DNA of 64,000 nt from Clostridium sp. CAG:354_28_25 (GTDB lineage Bacteria; Bacillota; Clostridia; TANB77; CAG-508): NCBI GenBank assembly GCA_001915925.1, contig MNRL01000014.1:206926-270925 (forward strand). Reading direction: 5' to 3'. Positions 61,987-64,000 of this stretch are shown one piece after another. The notes under the pieces are model-generated. The model was given only the letters and a program-made list of their open reading frames with translations, made no database searches and was not told where the DNA came from. The number at the start of each line of letters is the position of its first letter. The stretch's first letter is position 1. Position numbers and translations under genes: made by a program.

Positions 61987-62406
61987 CTATATTATATTTT
62001 TAATAAACTTTATAAGTTTTTTTATAAAGTTTTCACTTTCTACTTTTTCTGGCAAATCAATTATTTCTTTAGTTTTATTTGTTTTAAATAATTTATCTAT
62101 CTCGTATTTTTCTTTTGCTTCTTTTTGAAACTGTTGTTCATTTTTATTAAGAATTTTTAAAAGTTCTTTCTTCTCTTCCTCATTACACCAATAATTTAAC
62201 TTTAATAAGGCTAAAATATCGATTGTTTCTGGCAAAATATTTTGTTCTTCTAAAGGAAGCTCTGGATTAATATTTGGTTTATAATTGTTATCTTTTTCCT
62301 CTTTTATAAATTTTATAAAATTTGCTGACACTTTATTTTTCATTTCTGAATCGATTAAATCTAAAATCATATCTACTTCCGAAAAAGCCTTTTTCAAATT
62401 ACTCAT
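61987..62406 (-). CDS. Small helical partner protein, family shared with 36423-36872
   Basis: A 139-residue charged helical protein, paralogous to the gene at 36423. Shared features in order: an acidic helix with EEKD, LPLEEQNILPETIDILALLKLNYWC (compare IPIEKQNLQEETWNLIAMIYLKYLC), NEEEKKEL, KEKYEIDKLFK and the C-terminal amphipathic FIKKLIKFIKNII. Its ATG overlaps the stop of the transglutaminase-like gene by 4 nt (ATGA), so the two are translationally coupled. Function unknown. The recurrence of this family after two unrelated large genes suggests a reusable partner or targeting subunit. Confidence 0.75.
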   Translation of the reverse strand: MSNLKKAFSEVDMILDLIDSEMKNKVSANFIKFIKEEKDNNYKPNINPELPLEEQNILPETIDILALLKLNYWCNEEEKKELLKILNKNEQQFQKEAKEKYEIDKLFKTNKTKEIIDLPEKVESENFIKKLIKFIKNII

Positions 62407-63821
62407 AATCTATCTCCAATTTTCTTATCTAATATTTGACCTCTATATCTTTTTAAACTCTGTTGCATATTTTTTATTCTATCCATTCTTGTCTTTACAA
62501 ACAAATCATTTCTTTTTATTGAGTCCGCAATCAAATTTCGAGATTTACTTAAATGATTATTGGATACAACTCTTTCATCAAATGATAAAGTATGTGTTTC
62601 TGAAATTTCTGCTTTTGTTTTTAAGCAATAAGGTAAATCTTTATTGCCATATTTTGCTTGATATTGACACGCATCCCAGCAAGGGTCACAATATAACGCA
62701 TCATAGTCATCTATACAAATTATACTATGATATCCATCTTCAGGAATAGTATATGTCGTATATAAATCTTCTTTCATACTTTCGTCTGCCATATGTGTTT
62801 CATCTTTGCCTGCATAGCAATCTACATTATGTGTTTGTATTCCTCTAAGTTTTAATAAATATTGCATACCTCTTGTATAGCCTTCGCACACGCATTTATT
62901 TAAGATTAATGCATTAAATGCACCATTACATCCTTTTTTAGGACCTGACATAAGATATGTACCATCTTGCATTTTAGTTCCTGAAGTATGCCCATTATTC
63001 ATTCCAACATAATCATATGTAACATTTTTTGCCATATACCTTTCAATTCCGACAATAATATCTTTAGTTTCTGCTCCCATCGGAATGTTTTCATCTAATA
63101 TTTGACACGCTTTATTATGTAGTAAAATCATTTGCGCATTATTTATTACAATTTGCGTTTTACCATGCATAGATTCTTTCCATTTTGCATCTAACTCTTT
63201 AATCGCTTCTAAAGCATCATCATTATATTCCATTGTACTTCTATTTAAACCAATTGCATCTGGAAAGCTTAATACATCTAGCTGTAAATCTGCTAATTCT
63301 TCATTTGATAAAATTATTCTATCTAAATTTTCTATTTTTCCTAATCTATTATTTCCAAATATATCGATTTCCCATAATCCATTTATTTCCTCTAATCCTA
63401 TAATTTCATCAAGATTTTCATTATGATGTATTTCTAAAACTCTTAAATTTGATAGTCTAGAAACATCAATATATGAGATTTCAGCTTGATTCACTATTGA
63501 CAATTCCTCTAAAGATGTACATTGTGCTATTTCCTTAATTTCGTCATCTGAAATTGAAGCAATCATTTTTTTCTGCTTATGTGCTGTTATTCCTTTACTT
63601 TCTAATTCCAATTTTTTTAAATTTGGTAATAAAGAAATACCTTCTATATTTCTACTAGTTGGATTTACTATTTTTAACTCTGTAATTAGCTCTAACTCTT
63701 CTTTTTTAAAGGAAAAATCTATAATTCCCAGTTTGTTTTTTCTTGGTTCTATCCCATGTTCTTTTAGTTGGTTCCATACTATAAGACCTAAAGACATAGG
63801 TAACTTTACTAATGGTTCCAT
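62403..63821 (-). CDS. Leucine-rich-repeat protein with transglutaminase-like domain
   Basis: A 472-residue protein with no signal peptide. Residues about 45-180 hold short leucine-rich repeats (LLPNLKKLELESKGI, CTSLEELSIVNQAEI, LSNLRVLEIHHNENL). Residues about 230-400 are transglutaminase-like with a plausible Cys-His-Asp triad: Cys312 in VCEGYTRGMQYLLKLRGI, His365 in YHSIICI and Asp379 in YCDPCWDA. Such domains hydrolyse or cross-link amide bonds in proteins or peptidoglycan. Without export signal it would act in the cytosol unless moved by an unknown route. It is coupled to a small helical partner downstream. The ribosome binding site is weak. Confidence 0.8.
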   Translation of the reverse strand: MEPLVKLPMSLGLIVWNQLKEHGIEPRKNKLGIIDFSFKKEELELITELKIVNPTSRNIEGISLLPNLKKLELESKGITAHKQKKMIASISDDEIKEIAQCTSLEELSIVNQAEISYIDVSRLSNLRVLEIHHNENLDEIIGLEEINGLWEIDIFGNNRLGKIENLDRIILSNEELADLQLDVLSFPDAIGLNRSTMEYNDDALEAIKELDAKWKESMHGKTQIVINNAQMILLHNKACQILDENIPMGAETKDIIVGIERYMAKNVTYDYVGMNNGHTSGTKMQDGTYLMSGPKKGCNGAFNALILNKCVCEGYTRGMQYLLKLRGIQTHNVDCYAGKDETHMADESMKEDLYTTYTIPEDGYHSIICIDDYDALYCDPCWDACQYQAKYGNKDLPYCLKTKAEISETHTLSFDERVVSNNHLSKSRNLIADSIKRNDLFVKTRMDRIKNMQQSLKRYRGQILDKKIGDRL

Positions 63822-64000
63822 TGTATTATCACATCTTTCGTAAAATATTCTATAATAATTTTATAATTTAGCTTTATAATTGTCAATTACTATTCTCTTC
63901 ATGATAGCATAAATTTTTAGTAGGATTTCTCTTTTGTAAAATCTTGAAGCTATTTTGTAGATTAATTTTCGAGATTCCTATTTAATTTTATATTTTTATC

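Noticed and set aside
63822..64000. A gene at the right edge
   Set aside because: Stops occur in all frames of useful length and no ribosome binding site or motif is visible.

Overview
The window is low-GC chromosomal DNA with strong AGGAGG ribosome binding sites, a PolC-type replicative polymerase, a T-box leader, a single-chain glycyl-tRNA synthetase, split transketolase, pyruvate phosphate dikinase, dapL, and a GGGtGRT protein beside a NifU-like scaffold. Together these point to an anaerobic Bacillota, class Clostridia or a close uncultured gut lineage. This is an inference from gene content; no species can be named. Most genes are housekeeping and lie on the minus strand in short operons separated by rho-independent terminators.

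Layout. 1-4905: ftsE (cut by the left edge), the two transketolase subunits, an LPXTG-anchored papain-like protease and dCMP deaminase. 5073-5302: two identical tRNA-Gly(TCC) genes behind a consensus promoter. 5297-11838: a 6.5 kb mobilizable element inserted into the 3' end of the second tRNA-Gly by a large serine recombinase. It carries TnpV, MobC, a likely oriT without a relaxase, and a two-gene cargo: a kinase-like / phosphoribosyltransferase-like / HisA-like fusion protein plus a HAD hydrolase. 11903-13655: a divergent tRNA-Gly, a uracil-DNA-glycosylase-like protein, a YgjP-like metallopeptidase and tRNA-Gln. 13700-19630: plsC, a MecA-like penicillin-binding protein, a MacB-like ABC transporter and a membrane protein. 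19820-29478: enolase, then pgk-tpiA-gpmI running into a YezG-like protein, a NifU-like scaffold, a DNPH1-like hydrolase and the GGGtGRT protein, with gap just upstream; this is lower glycolysis. 29601-32256: ylmH and dxs. 32395-36396: plus-strand tsaE-tsaB-rimI and a Lon-like protease. 36423-41831: a zinc-peptidase-like protein with a small partner, then ppdK. 42291-44366: glyS under T-box control and a DUF1294 protein. 44457-53928: polC (broken by one frameshift), rseP, cdsA, uppS, frr and pyrH. 54186-63821: an acyl-CoA synthetase, lepB, dapL, murE, folC, dapF and an LRR/transglutaminase-like protein with a small partner.

How the genes work together. gap, pgk, tpiA, gpmI, eno and ppdK make almost the whole lower glycolytic route; dxs and uppS start and extend isoprenoids, with undecaprenyl carrier, MurE, DapL, DapF and the PBP serving peptidoglycan; uppS, cdsA, plsC and rseP are envelope functions. 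tsaE and tsaB make t6A in tRNA.

Most unusual items: the serine-recombinase element whose reconstructed attP is a near-palindrome around the tRNA 3' end, with its three-domain cargo enzyme; two unrelated large catalytic-domain proteins each followed by a member of the same small helical family; a dispersed family of palindromic intergenic repeats with a GGGACGG core; and a PolC with two tandem OB domains and a +1 frameshift.
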